From: Sambucus nigra | Lineage: Eukaryota > Streptophyta > Magnoliopsida > Dipsacales > Adoxaceae | Assembly: GCA_949130495.1 (NCBI GenBank) | Contig: OX422221.1 | Span: 155,365,241-155,429,240, forward strand | Direction of reading: 5' to 3' | Length of the DNA: 64,000 nt | In this document: positions 47,180 through 64,000 of the stretch, in pieces | Layout of the letters: each line of letters opens with the position of its first letter | Numbering within the stretch: position 1 is the first letter of the stretch | The notes under the pieces: generated by a model | What the model was told of the DNA's origin: nothing | The model's database searches: none | What the model saw: only the letters and a program-made list of their open reading frames with translations | Made by a program: the position numbers and the translations under genes

Positions 47180-49229
47180 GTCAAATTCGTGCCCCCATTC
47201 GATAGAAACGATGTCTTCCTGCCAAGAGAAATCAATGCATTCTATGACCTTAACATCTTTCTCATATAAATATTTCCACTCAACTGGAAGTCACAAGAGT
47301 GAAAGGACCAACCTCCCTTAAAGCTTTAAAGTAGTGAGTAATAAGGAAATGTTGCAAATCTCGCTGTTCTATCGAAACATGTCTTCCATTATATGTACTA
47401 TGTCATCTAAGTTGACTTCATTAATGGGTACCACCCAATCATCTGATTTCAAGACCATTTTCGGGCTTTATGAACAAACCACTATATTTATGACAGTCGA
47501 TGGTCATTTATTAGGCAATTTTAGTTGGGACTCTAAGAGTTAGTTTAGAACAACCAGTAACTCCGTATCTTTCCCTTTGAGTTGGGTATGGATGGAAATA
47601 CAAGCACTTTTGAGGAGTGCCAAGGCTTGGTCGGTGAAGCAGGTAGGGTGTAAGAGAAAGTATGGGAAAACCTTGAGTGGTTTGGGTAAGATTATGGGTA
47701 TGATGGGTGCTTTACTGGGTACAATTTGGGTAGATTAGTCAAATTCGGGATCATTATCTAGAAATATGGCATTTGTATAGGTTGTAAGTGGGTTATGAAC
47801 GGTGTTGGATTTAGGATTGGTTAGTGGGGCGATGATATACCGATCAATTAAATCTTTGATTACATTTTGGAGAGGAAAGCACTGATCGGTAGTATAGCTA
47901 GAAGAATGGTGGAAGTTATAACGGTCATCAACCTTGATGCTTTTGGGAAGTGGTTTTAGTAATAGACGAGGGTCCAAGGGTTTGATGTGGTTTCAACTTA
48001 ACAAGTCCAGGTAGACTTTAGATAAATGGAGCATGGATCTCGGTATATTCCTTTTTAGAGGGATTAGGGTGGCTTTATGGTGTCCAAGAGGTAATAGGCT
48101 GGGAGATATTGTTGGTGGTTGAGACTAGTATTGGTAGGTTTCTCGTACTTTTTGGGAATGAAATGTCTAGTCACCTTCTTCGGCTCGACTTATACCTTAG
48201 TAACACTTTCTTCAATTTTTAAACGGGCTTCCTGGAAACGTTGAAAGTGTGGATAATACTGACTGCCCATAGTCACTCGGATATGGGGCAGGAAATTCTT
48301 CTTCACGACACTGACCTGTTCTTCTTCAGAGGGTCCATTAGTCATGGTGGCAACTTTTTCTCTCCACCTTTCTATAAAGTTGCTAACATTTACTCCAGGG
48401 TTCAGCTTGATAAGATCATGATCACGTTGTGTAACCTGTAGTTCTTTATTGTACTTTTGTTATGACGTGAAGTACCAAGCGATAATTTACCAATTAGGGA
48501 TTATGTATTTTTTGAGGGATAAGAACCAATGAACAACGTTGTCCATCAAAGTCTATTGAAACCTCTGGACCATTATCGCTTTAGAGGTGCCGAGAAGGGT
48601 CATGGCTCGATGATAACTATAATGGTGAACAATTAGGGGCCCGCTGCCTCCAAACTTCTTAATGGCCGACATCTTAAATTTCATCATAAATATTATTTTA
48701 GGGTAAGGAGACATATGGGTGTAGTCCATATAGATCCCGAATATCTTAACTTGTTCAAACTCCTTCGACAACAACTTGAGGTCTTCCTTGACATTGTTCA
48801 GTTCTTCCTCCTTAACATCAACGGCTACTGGCATGTTGCCACTGGCTGGGCAAGGTTTAGCAAGGGGAGCTAAGCTAGAGACAACCCATTATCAGGCGGG
48901 ACACGCAGACCATGATGATATTCTTCTTGGATCTAAATAGGCTCGGGAGTAGGTGGACACAAGGCACGAGGAAAAAGGTCCTCGGGTGCTTTCAGAACTT
49001 GGACCTCGTTTCAGTGCATCTCATGTACCTAGGTTTAAAGGTTGTCAATCTTGGAACTGACTTGGATTAGGACTGCCCTCAAATTAGGTTGTACGTTCGA
49101 TGCTTGATCGACATTTTCCATGAAAGAATGGTGAAGGTAGATTCTGGACTCAAATGAAGTATTAGCGGAACTAGAAAAAGCTTCGGGGAGGTTTAATGGA
49201 AGACCGAAGCCAATAGGGAGGCAGTCCAA
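47180..49229 (-). pseudogene. Second gypsy gag remnant (Tat/Ogre-like)
   Basis: The minus strand reads 'MDCLPIGFGLPLNLPEAFSS' at 49229, 'FKMSAIKKFGGSGPLIVHH' at about 48690, 'WFLSLKKY' after a shift, 'FIERWREKVATMTNGPSEEE' at about 48380, and 'YNFHHSSSYTTDQCFPLQ' at about 47920. These are the gag core and the His/Cys C-terminal motif of Tat/Ogre elements. A Glu/Asp-rich continuation at 47450-47180 includes 'WVVPINEVNLDDIVHIMED'. Stops break it throughout. It is not the same copy as the 25150-26834 gag and no pol is attached. Confidence 0.7.
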
Positions 49230-49456
49230 GAATTACGTATGCGATCGACCTGAGAAGGAAATTAATTCAAATTTATTTTTTTGAATGAGGGAAGAAAGGA
49301 TTTTTTGGGTATTTTTAAAAAAAGTGGAAACATGTTTTTGGAAAAAAGGAGGAATAATATTTTTTGGTATTTTTTATAAAAAGGAGGAAAGATATTTTTG
49401 GTATTTTTTATTTTTTTGAGAAGGGGGGGAAAAAGGAGTTAAGAGTCTTACCATGC

Positions 49457-49836
<380 letters not shown>

Positions 49837-52424
49837 ATTTCACTTGTATTAGGTTTACCTAAATGTAAAGGAAATGTCGGACATGACCCGAGCTTAGAAA
49901 AATTGGGTTTGAAAAATAAGTAAAATAAGGTTTGACTTATTTTGAGGCTCATGGACAAGGTTATGTTTTGAAAAATGATGAACTAGTGAAAAAAATTGGT
50001 CGCATGCCGACCCGACATTTCTATAGAGTCTTATGTGATAACCCAGAAACTAAATATGAGTGCCCTAGGTCTGATGCTTATATGAGATTTATCCAGTTAT
50101 TGGGTTAGTGGAAGGGTTTCCCCCTTTGGCATAACTTCCATTATATACTTATTGCTTTTGAGGGAAATCAGTACGTGTGGATAAGGCATTTGATATACCC
50201 GAGTGTATGTGAATTGTCTCTTATATACCTCTGGGGACAATATGTATGAGATAGAATTTGATACTGTTGACGTATCTCAATGAGTTCCCTGCTATATACC
50301 TCCTATCATGAGTTTGGTCAAGCGGTACGATGCGGGGGAAATCGTTCGATATATATTTAAGTTACTAGGCCAATGGAAGATAACATTCATATTGCTTAGG
50401 CTAACTACGACCTGCCGGACCAGCGCCCAACAAAAAGGGACCCCGTAGTACGGGACAAGATTTTGGTCAATAGCCATGCTCTTGGTGATGTAGTGTGAAA
50501 ATGCATGATTCTTTATTAGTATATTATAGAGAGAGTGTTTTATTTGGCATGATGAGTAAAAGTATCATTATACTAATAGGGAAGAATGTACAAGTATCAT
50601 GAAAAGTAAATCTAGTACGTAGCATGAAGATTACACTAAGCATGGATACATGTGAGTGAGTGATGTGTGAATATCTGGAAGTGAGTGTGTGGTAGTCATC
50701 CTAAGCATGGATCAACTATAAGTGGTGTGTGATACATGCAAGTGAGCATGGATATATACAAGTGTGATAAGTGGAGGTGTGTGCTAGTGAAGCTTAAGCA
50801 TGGATATTCTAAGTGGTATGTGAGACATGTGGATATAAGTGATCCTACATTCAAGTTTAAGTAGTGTAAGATGTACGTGAAGGGTAGTTAAAAGTGAGTG
50901 AATGTGAAAAGCGAGTGAGAAGTGATATAAACATGAGGTAGATATAAAAAAGAAGTAATTAAGAAAAAGGGAACATACAGGTAGGTGCATACACTTATAT
51001 GCAGAAAATGAAAACACCCATGTAAGAATAGAGTCTATCCCTCTTATGAAAAACAAGTCCCCATCGGAGTCGCCACTATGACCACCCCGTTTCCCTAGTT
51101 GAAGCGCGTGCGGGTACGGTGGTGGGGTTCGTTCCCTTCCTCGGGGCGATTTGTCCATCATTAAATATGGGCTGGTGTATAGAAATAGAATCACCATCCT
51201 ATTTTGTACAAAATAGGAAAAATCCGCCTCAAGAGAACGAAATCAAAGATATACTAATGCTTGTGAAATCAAATAGTTAAGGTATTCCGAGGCTAAATTA
51301 CAGATTGGGAAGGTGCAAGGCACCCATCCTGCCCTTTCAGTCTCTCAGGGGCGTGTGTTATTCTTCTCCTTAATAACTTCATGAAGTGAATGTGCGTGTA
51401 TATTAATGGAGAATGGATTTATTCTACTCTCGTCATGGATAAAGGCAGAGTGAGGTCATCTGTTGGAATGTTCCCAAAATAGTAATTAAAAATATGATGT
51501 ATGCATTTTTTGAATCACCAATCGTTTATAGAAAGACGATGCTATAAATTGGAAAAAATACGAGCATGAATCACAAATACAATATGGGGAAATAAAATAT
51601 GAACGACGGAATAGAGGACTCGAATCTTGAATTTTACCCGAGACGCCTACGTAGCCTAAAAATGCGTCAAAGTTCACATAGTTCGCATAAAACACGGCGG
51701 TGGGGTTTATCCCATAAATACAATCGGGGATTTTATTTTATGTTTATGTGTAGAAAAGGACATTTTAGTGTGAGAAAATGTAGTGACAAATCCATGTTTG
51801 AAAATTTATAAACAAACCCTCTTTTTCTTATTTTTGTTTTTTTTATATAAAATGTACTATGTGTAATATTACTAACAAAAGAGTTGGATATTAATGAACT
51901 AACAAAGATGTAATGCTAAATGAAGAATTGAATAACTAATGCAAAAATAAGGGAATTTAAGGAGAGAGTGAAAGATTTGGACCTTATTCGGAAGTTTTAA
52001 AGTTAATCTGAATGGAGGTGATATGAGGAAAGGAAATGGAATTTGCTAAATTGTGTAAGTAAAAGATGGAAAATGGAATGTGGATGAGAGGTTTCAATAT
52101 GGATGCCATGCTGACTTTGAGGGAATGTTGCGGAGATCACTGAGAGGGATATTTCTGAGGTGTCTTTCAAAGTGAGCTCATGCTCCCTTTATGTAGGGTC
52201 AAGAGGGTGCCGATCGGCATTGTACTTGAACGACCTATCGATAGGCAACCGCAGACGCATTGATAATAGGCAGGGAAATCGGCTTGCCATTCAGTAGTTT
52301 CTTGCAGATTTTTTTGAGAAAATGGTCGTAAAATGCAATCCATAAGTCCTAATCGTGTAAGGGATGAATAGTTGGAAAGGGTATTAAGATCATTTTAAGA
52401 ATCCATTGGGTCTCTCCTTGGTTT

Positions 52425-53030
52425 AGGAGTTGACAACGGTCAAATCGGGCTTAGAAGCGCTTGACGGTCTTTTGGATAAGATATTCTCAGAGGAAAATGA
52501 ATTGTTCATTCGGACCATAAGGTTGATTCTTGTACAGGACGAAAGGGTATTCCGGGACCTTCGAAGATTCATTCCATTTCATTTGGTTCAGAGAGTTGAC
52601 CTTGGTCAAATGGGACCCGAAAGTGCTCGATGACCCTTTAAAGTAAAATGGGTCATTCATCCATACCGTAACGTTGATTCGCACATGAGGTGGACCGTTA
52701 GAAATGGGATTTAGATCCCTTGAAAGATGCAGATCCCTTTGAAGATTTATTGAGCTTCCAATCAGTCGAGGAAGTTGATTGGTGTCAAAATGGGGCCCGA
52801 GAGTGTCCGGTGGCCTCGATATCGGTGTTCGATAATAAAATGGACCATTAGTCCGAATCGAAAAGCCAATTCGTGCACGGGGCGAACCATTTAAAAGGGA
52901 ATTCAGAGCCCTTCGAAGATTCATTTAGTGTTCTTTCAGATGAGAAAGTTGACCGCGTCAAATGGGACCAGGGAGCACCCGATGGCCTCTAGATTGGTAC
53001 TTAAAGTATGACCTAGGGTTTTTGGTGAGG
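52425..53030. repeat. Diverged tandem array, unit about 170 bp
   Basis: The phrase TTGACC..GGTCAAATGGGACCC, or variants, recurs at 52432, 52598, 52771 and 52948 (spacing 166, 173, 177). Each is followed by GTGCTCGATG-like and, about 80 bases on, TTGATTC or CCAATTC with CGCACATGAGG-like wording. There are three full copies and a partial fourth. The 145-codon minus-strand open frame at 52487-52924 is a by-product of this repeat. Confidence 0.8.
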
Positions 53031-53085
53031 GACGACGTGCTAGGGACCCAAAGAGTTTCTTAGGAGGGTCCTAGAATATGGTGTC

Positions 53086-53088
<3 letters not shown>

Positions 53089-53144
<56 letters not shown>

Positions 53145-53153
53145 GTGTGTGTG
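53089..53153. repeat. (TA)n(TG)n microsatellite
   Basis: About 26 TA units followed by six TG units, close to the right end of the probable solo LTR. Confidence 0.95.
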
Positions 53154-53174
53154 ACTATAGGGTGTCACATCACT

Positions 53175-54639
53175 CTCGCATATACCCCCAATCACCCCAA
53201 TCCCCAACCCCGAATTGTGCAAACTAATTTAAGGTTTATTCTATTGAAACCCAATATTAAAATCTTTTGCCATTATTCTATAATTTAGATATCATCTTAT
53301 AATGTAAATTAAGTGCATAAGAATTCGCCTAGAATTATTCATGCAATTAAAAGTCCAAACCATACTTTACTGCCCCAAGCGTCACGCACATTGTGAAGTG
53401 ATTTGAATGAGACCTCAACATTGCTCGAATGAACACCACATCTTGTTTGAAAGAGACACCAATCTTGTTCGACCGAGATGGATGCGGATCATCTCTTTTA
53501 TCCCATAAATGTAACTTCAAAAATAAACTTTCGTTATTGAACACCAATCTTTTACCTAGACATTCAAACTTCACCATATGCAAAAGTAATCATAGGGTTT
53601 ATGATCCTAAATGATTCCCACAGTCATTTAAGATTTTAAAAACATCTGTAAAGGTTTTCATTCAATAAAGTGAACAGATTAAACATAGTCCCTTTTCTAC
53701 GTTGAATGGAGTCTAATACGTATACAAATTTGAACATCAAATTAACATGGGTATTTTACTAATATATGAAATTAATTCCTAAATATGAGTTCTAATCACA
53801 AATTTATAGTCCACGATGATTTAATTTATTTTTTCTCTTTAAAAAGTTAAATCCGTTCAAAATCATAATTAATTAATATTAATCCAAATTAGCCCATTAA
53901 TAAACATAATTTAAGATATCAGATACCAATTCTAAACAAGCATTCTAAATTCCATAATTTAATGCATGACACGAATTATAATAAGTAAGATGTTATACAT
54001 GTGATAAATCAAGAGATTTACTGGCTGAAAGTATCAAAGGTGAATCTCTACACATTTTATTCCTTATTCTTATTCTCCCAAAGTTCATTCAGCTCTCCCA
54101 AAGGTCTAAGGCAATTAGGGTTTATTTCTATAATGCAAAGTATGTGATTAATGAAGTCTAACTCTCCCAATTGGTCCTTAAATTTGTAGTTCTATATTAT
54201 GTCTATATTTGGGCCTCCAAATGAGCCCAAAACACTACCCATATTCCTTAAAAACTTAGCCTAAAGGTATACTTGCCCCCCGAGCCTGACATAGAGCAAT
54301 AAAAATACCTATCTGGGACTCTGCATCACTCTAGAGTATTCTCTAACTATCCGTACCTCGTAACTTATGGTAATACCTCATAACGTAGAATAAAACACAT
54401 ACATATTTATTTTATGCATAATTGTATATAGTCTAACTTAATCAATTACAACCATTACTTAAATATAAAACACGACACAAATAAATCACATAATGTGAAA
54501 ATTTAATCATCCTCTAAATATGCATTTTATCATAACCAATTCACATAAATAATATTTAATTATAATTTATTAATTCATTCTCACAATTAATAATTATTAA
54601 ATAAATATAAAATCTATTATTATTATAATATTCCCTCTA
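53175..54639. other. No gene recognised; possible gypsy 3' flank
   Basis: AT-rich. As the integrase remnant to the right runs leftward on the minus strand, its 3' LTR would be expected here, but I could not delimit one. Confidence 0.4.
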
Positions 54640-55700
54640 ATACAGGATACCTCTTTCTCATTTCATCCTCCATATCCCATGTTGACTCATCCTTGTTGTG
54701 ACGCCATCCCTAGACATGCACTAAAGAAATCACATTGGAGTGAAGTTTCTACACCTTTCGATCCAAAATGACAACGGGCTTCTCCTCATGACTCACATCG
54801 GGATAAAAGATTTATCTAACTGAGACCAATGGGCTGATATGCTAATGCATATTGAAGGAACCTCCATAACACGAAAACATGAAATACATCGTGCACTTAC
54901 TAGAAATGATTTAGCAAGGCCAAATGATATGCAATTGTTCAAGTCAAATCCTTGATAGTGAATGGATCCATATACCGGGGATACAACTTAGTATTATTCC
55001 CGAACTGCAATCCTTCCTTCATGGGAGACACATTAAGTAACCCATAATTCCTCATAGCAAACTCTTGGTTCCTCCTATCCCTATCTGCATAATTCTCCTA
55101 CTGACTCTTGGGTTCAATAATATTGTTCTCCCACACTTATAATTAACAAGTGGGTGAAAGACAAGATATCCAATAAAAATACTGAAATGGATCGATGTCA
55201 ATCATGAACTGATAGTTATTATCATAAGAAAGCTTTATCATTGTCTAGTATTACTCCCAACTGACTTTAAAGTCCCAAATTCACATCTACAACATGTCCT
55301 CCAAAATATGATTCACCTGCTGCGTATGTCCATCCATCTATGAGAGATACAAGGCCCCCAACCTCAATTATATCCCCAATGCCTGTTAGAAAGTCCTCTA
55401 AAAGTGGGATATAAATGTCTAGTCCATATCGGACACATTGTTTAGTGGTACATCATGAAACTTTGCAACCTCAGGAATGTAAATTCTAGCATATTACTAA
55501 AAAGTGAAATTCGTTTGGACTGAAAAAGGTGATCCAACTATTTCAAATGTAACACAATCACTCAGATGGAATCATGTCCCCAGCTTGACATAGGAATTAC
55601 TATAATGAAGTCCATTAAAATGATTATCCATTTACATAAAGAAATTTAAGAGTTTGTAGAACACATGCTAGTCTCTAATGATCTACATTCACCACCTGGA
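54640..55700 (-). pseudogene. Ty3/gypsy integrase remnant, chromovirus-like
   Basis: The minus strand reads 'DFIIVIPMSSWGHDSI' (about 55600), 'HILEDML' and 'SYDNNYQFMIDIDPFQ' (about 55320-55200), then 'RRNQEFAMRNYGLLNVSPMK', 'KLYPRYMDPFTI' and 'STWDMEDEMRKRYP' (about 54680). These match the integrase core, its GPY/F-like C-terminal part and the degenerate chromodomain-like tail of Tekay-type elements. The DDE residues cannot be traced with confidence and stops are frequent. The integrase would have inserted element cDNA into the genome; this copy is dead. RT and gag are not found to the right. Confidence 0.75.
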
Positions 55701-56418
55701 AGATAGCACCCTTAGACACAAATAATTTGATGTCCTTCTTACATGCTTTTCGACCAATAACACTCATAAAAAACCCTATAGTCATATACTTCCAGAAATA
55801 TTATGTGAAATATTCTAAATTAAACCACATAATATTTAATTAAAGATTTGGTGTATTACAATATCTACCCAGGCATGTATATTTAAACTTGCCCAAAATA
55901 GGTTTTATATCAAAGTTTTCTCTGTTAGAAACATCATCTATCCAAGCTTAATTCTCCCAAAAATTCCCTATTTTAGGAACAAAGTTCCTCCTCTCATATC
56001 TCTGTATAAAACTTGTTGTTCCTTGAAAGTTTTCTTACCACAAAAATGAGGTAAAATACAAAGAAAATGTCGAGGTGGACCTTATGATGGCTATCAAGAC
56101 ATCACTAGGCTTAACCACTTTTTCTCTTTCCAAACACAAAGTTTCAACATTAGAGACAAGAGGGAAAAAAATATGGGGACTGATATTAAGAAAAAAAAAA
56201 TTCCAAAAAATATATGATTCATCATAAATATAAGAAATGAAAAAAAACAAGGTTTAAAGCATAAACGTATGGTTTCGAATCCTGATACCTCTGCAGACCT
56301 CATCGGTGATCCATGTGGGGACAAATATGATTTATAAAAAATGAAAAGGATGTTTTTCTTCTCCTTTGGAAATCTTGATATTATTTCTTAATAGCCTTGA
56401 TTCTTCTAGTATATGATC
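55701..56418. other. No gene recognised
   Basis: Decayed AT-rich DNA. GGTGTATTACA at 55851-55861 looks like an LTR end but has no partner that I can find. Confidence 0.4.
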
Positions 56419-56656
56419 CGCTAGAGTAAGCCTTGTGTATGGGTACTTCGAGAGATGAAAACTTGATAATTTCTACAAGAAATCACTTTCTCTCTCCTCA
56501 CCCCTTCAGTAAAATGTGAATAATGTTTTCTCCCTTCTTGTAAGTTAATCGCTAGAGTAGGCCTAGTGTAGGTACTTCCATATACGAAAACTTGATAATT
56601 TCTTAGATAAATCACTTTCTATTTCCTTACTCATTTACTAAAATGTGAATAATGTC
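56419..56656. repeat. Tandem duplication, period about 131 bp
   Basis: Copy one starts CGCTAGAGTAAGCCTTGTG (56419), copy two CGCTAGAGTAGGCCTAGTG (56550). Both contain GAAAACTTGATAATTTCT and end AAAATGTGAATAATGT. Confidence 0.85.
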
Positions 56657-56659
56657 CCC

Positions 56660-61473
<4,814 letters not shown>

Positions 61474-61478
61474 TAAGG

Positions 61479-63803
61479 TGTAACACCCCGTGTTTTTATT
61501 AGTTAATTTAATTAATTAATTGGAACATTCGAGAAAAATAAAATTTTTGATTTAGTGATTTTCATTAGTAAAATATGTTGCTTTTGATTTTAGAAGAATA
61601 AAGATTTAAACGGAATTTAAATCGTATTTAAAATGGGCTTTTAATTGAATTTTTAATTATTTTTGCCTCATAAGCATTTTGTGGGGGAACTGTCCCCAGA
61701 CCTGTAGGGTCGATCTATCGACCCTGGGAGTCGAATCAATCGACTTTGCCTAGATTTGGAGTCGGTGAGTTATATTTTTTACTTTGAGTTGGGTTAGGAT
61801 TCCTAATTGGTATTTAACCATTCTAATTCGCGGAGGGACTTCTTATAATTAATTTTTTCCAAGTTTTTCACCATATATCTCTTCCAAAAGTTTTTCCTCT
61901 CCACCATATTCATCACCCTCCAACATAATCAAGTTTGTCCACGAATAACTCTTTGCTAATTTTTTGAGAGGAATCCAGATTTCTAATCAGATTTTCGAAT
62001 CGATCTTCACTTGGGCATCGATACTCTATTCCTTTTCTTTAGTATTATGCGTTTTAAGTGTCACCTAAACCCTTAATCCTGTATTTTGGATTAAAATCAA
62101 TTAGTAACTGAATTAGAGAAAGTGGACGCTTAAATTTTAGGACTGTTTTTATAAAAGTTTTGAATATGATTTAATCATTCAAACCCTTGCGTACGTAGGT
62201 TAGATTTATGGGTTTTATTGTTTTAGGTGTAGGTTCTCATGTAGACTTTTTATAGGATTATTTATATGGTTAATGGGACACGCTCACAATTATAAAAATT
62301 AGATGGATTATAAAAGAGAAAGTTTTAATCATATTAATTAATATCGCATGTTGATTAATTTAACATTATTGAATAGAATGAATAATGTTGAAAATAACAA
62401 GGGTTCTATTATTTGAATTAAATTAAATTGGGACCTTATGATTAAATTGTCATGTTCTGTTTATGATTTATGATATTGTGTGGATTATTATTATTATTCA
62501 GTTTTGACATCACGGGGACGAGGAGCTTTTGGGTAGTATATTGCTCACCTCTATTTAAGATTCTTAGTAGGTATGGGACTAGTGGGTAGGCCTTGGTTAA
62601 AATTTATACTTGCTAGGTATGGGACTAGTTAGTGTAAATTCGTGGGGATTTTATATCTCGAGGTGGGACAGATTTTTGCATTATATCACATTTTGATTAA
62701 GCCTATGCATGTGACTAGGATGTGTTTTATATTGGTGATTCATTCTATATGTAGGATAGGAAGCATGTGTACTTGGGGACCCTTAGTTATGGGACTAATG
62801 GGTATTTTGAGGATCTCACATCAATTAAAGGGGTGGGGTAATATATCAATTGAGAATTGAGAAAATGAGAATTAATGCATAAGATAAAAATGGGTATTCA
62901 AATTTGTGGCGATATAATGTGTCAGGGACCGAAAGTTTAAATGGGTAAGTGGACGATTTATGCCGTGTCGTGTGTGGAACCTTGTCATGGGGCGGGGCCG
63001 ATGGTTTAAACGGATCAAATGCCATTTGATAAGGGGGAGTGTGACACTTTGGTGGTATACCACCCGGAGTGGGAGGACTGCCATATTAAAAAATGTGAAC
63101 AATAATGATTAATTGGTTTAATTCAATTAATTTAACATCATGGGACTTGGGAATTTAAAATCATATTGGTGTGCCTTTTGGAATGGGAATTTGTGAGGAT
63201 AGTTAGTGATTTATATTTATCGTGTTTAATTATCTCGTTTAAATAAAATACTCTATTGTGATATTTATTGTGTATAATGCTACTGTTTGGATTCATGGAT
63301 CCTATTTGGAGGGAGTAGTGTGTATTCATGCTCAGGGCTCTAACTTTGTGCATTGACCAAATTTTCAGGATAAGTATTGGAGAAGCTGCATAGGATTATC
63401 GAAGTTTATCGTTTGGATGTCCAACTGGAGTTCATTCTTTTTATTTCTTTAATTTAGTTAGACTTTCTTTTCAGTCGTATTTCATTATGAGGCTTCATTT
63501 GGGTTTTATTGGGCCTTTCGGCTCCAAAGTTGTTAGAGGATTTCAATTGGATTATTCACAGTTCTTTATTATTCATATTTTATTTAATCATTATCGGAGA
63601 TTGGTTTTTACTTGGACTTTTAGCACGTGAGGGATCTTTTATCGCTCAGTTGTTTATGATCATTTAGGATTGATTAAATTATTTATCTTATGAAAGGATT
63701 TATTTATGTCTCATGCTAGCAATTGTATTTATTTACTCACGCCTGACACGGTTCGGCGACGGTGGCTGGCAACCCCATCTGTCGTATTTTGAGAGGGGTG
63801 ACA
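61479..63803 (+). mobile_element. Solo LTR, 2.3 kb, Ty3/gypsy-like
   Basis: Starts TGTAACACCCCGTGTTTTTA and ends GAGAGGGGTGACA, flanked by TAAGG at 61474-61478 and 63804-63808. The termini are those of Tekay/Retand-type LTRs. No primer site, polypurine tract or coding remnant is inside, so it is a solo LTR. It contains GTCGATCTATCGACC at about 61707-61721, related to the CGATCGATCGA cluster of the 35295-45825 element. Confidence 0.88.
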
Positions 63804-63808
63804 TAAGG

Positions 63809-64000
63809 TAGTTGCAAGTCCATTAAATGTGGATGATAAACATCAATACAAGTGTTCTTGAGTGGTGGTTATAGGTGGAATAGTGTTTTTATTTCCACCT
63901 ACTCTTCCATACACATTGTAGGTATTCATCCAAACATCTTGAGGCATTTTATGATGATACCTTTTTAGGATGAGGGCTACATGACGTTACAAGGTCATTT
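63809..64000. other. Right edge, nothing recognised
   Basis: No motif or gene seen in the last 190 bases. Confidence 0.4.

Larger units (their letters stand above)
49845..53169 (-). mobile_element. Probable solo LTR, 3.3 kb, Ogre/Tat-like
   Basis: The right end on the plus strand is GGGTGTCACA (53169), so the minus strand starts TGTGACACCC. The left end is TGTATTAGG at 49845. Both ends are flanked by TCACT (49840-49844 and 53170-53174). At 51060-51080 the plus strand has CGGAGTCGCCACT, a phrase typical of Ogre/Tat LTR or leader regions. A 170-bp tandem array and a TA microsatellite lie near the right end. The right end is convincing. The left end rests mostly on the duplication and could be chance. 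Confidence 0.5.

Noticed and set aside
52487..52924. Minus-strand frame of 145 codons
   Set aside because: It lies wholly in the 170-bp tandem array and repeats with it; no domain.

Overview
The window looks like a repeat-dominated stretch of a plant nuclear genome, most likely a dicot. The reasons are plant-type L1 LINEs with DUF4283 ORF1 proteins, Ty3/gypsy and Ty1/copia elements with plant-typical motifs, a plant mobile domain remnant, plant-type FAB1 and alpha-tubulin fragments, and many long AT, AAT and CT microsatellites. I found no intact host gene, no tRNA or rRNA gene and no prokaryotic feature. The species cannot be told from the sequence alone.

Left part (1-17600). Positions 308-1330 hold a broken, intron-containing fragment of a FAB1-type phosphatidylinositol-3-phosphate 5-kinase on the minus strand. 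After microsatellites and a CACTA-like transposon end at about 3127 come two minus-strand LINEs. The first (3131-6640) is decayed and lacks its reverse transcriptase half. The second (6641-13101) is nearly complete: an uninterrupted 886-codon ORF1 and an ORF2 whose five frameshifts all fall in G/C homopolymers, plus one nonsense codon. Positions 15130-17055 carry a plant mobile domain pseudogene.

Middle (17600-35290). A solo LTR (17610-20751, target duplication ATCGT) is followed by a badly decayed minus-strand Ty3/gypsy element of Tat/Ogre type (about 21830-27150). Next come a copia gag remnant on the plus strand (28260-29350), a diverged tandem duplication, an alpha-tubulin pseudogene (31120-31545) and the 3' half of a minus-strand copia pol.

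Right part (35290-64000). A 10.5-kb LTR element (35295-45825, target duplication TAAAT) sits inside that copia pol. Its two 3.1-kb LTRs are about 92% alike by hand count, yet its 4.3-kb interior shows no recognisable gag or pol, so it is best read as a large non-autonomous (LARD-type) element. Beyond it are the other half of the copia pol, a second Tat/Ogre-like gag remnant, a 380-bp four-block trinucleotide microsatellite, a probable solo LTR with a 170-bp tandem array (49845-53169), a decayed gypsy integrase (54640-55700) and a clean solo LTR (61479-63803, target duplication TAAGG).

The genes do not work together as a pathway. The window is a layered record of retroelement insertion, LTR-LTR recombination and decay, with small captured or duplicated host gene pieces between. 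The observations most worth checking are the coding potential of the second LINE, the non-autonomous LTR element and its hypothetical autonomous partner, and the sequence motifs shared by otherwise different LTR families.
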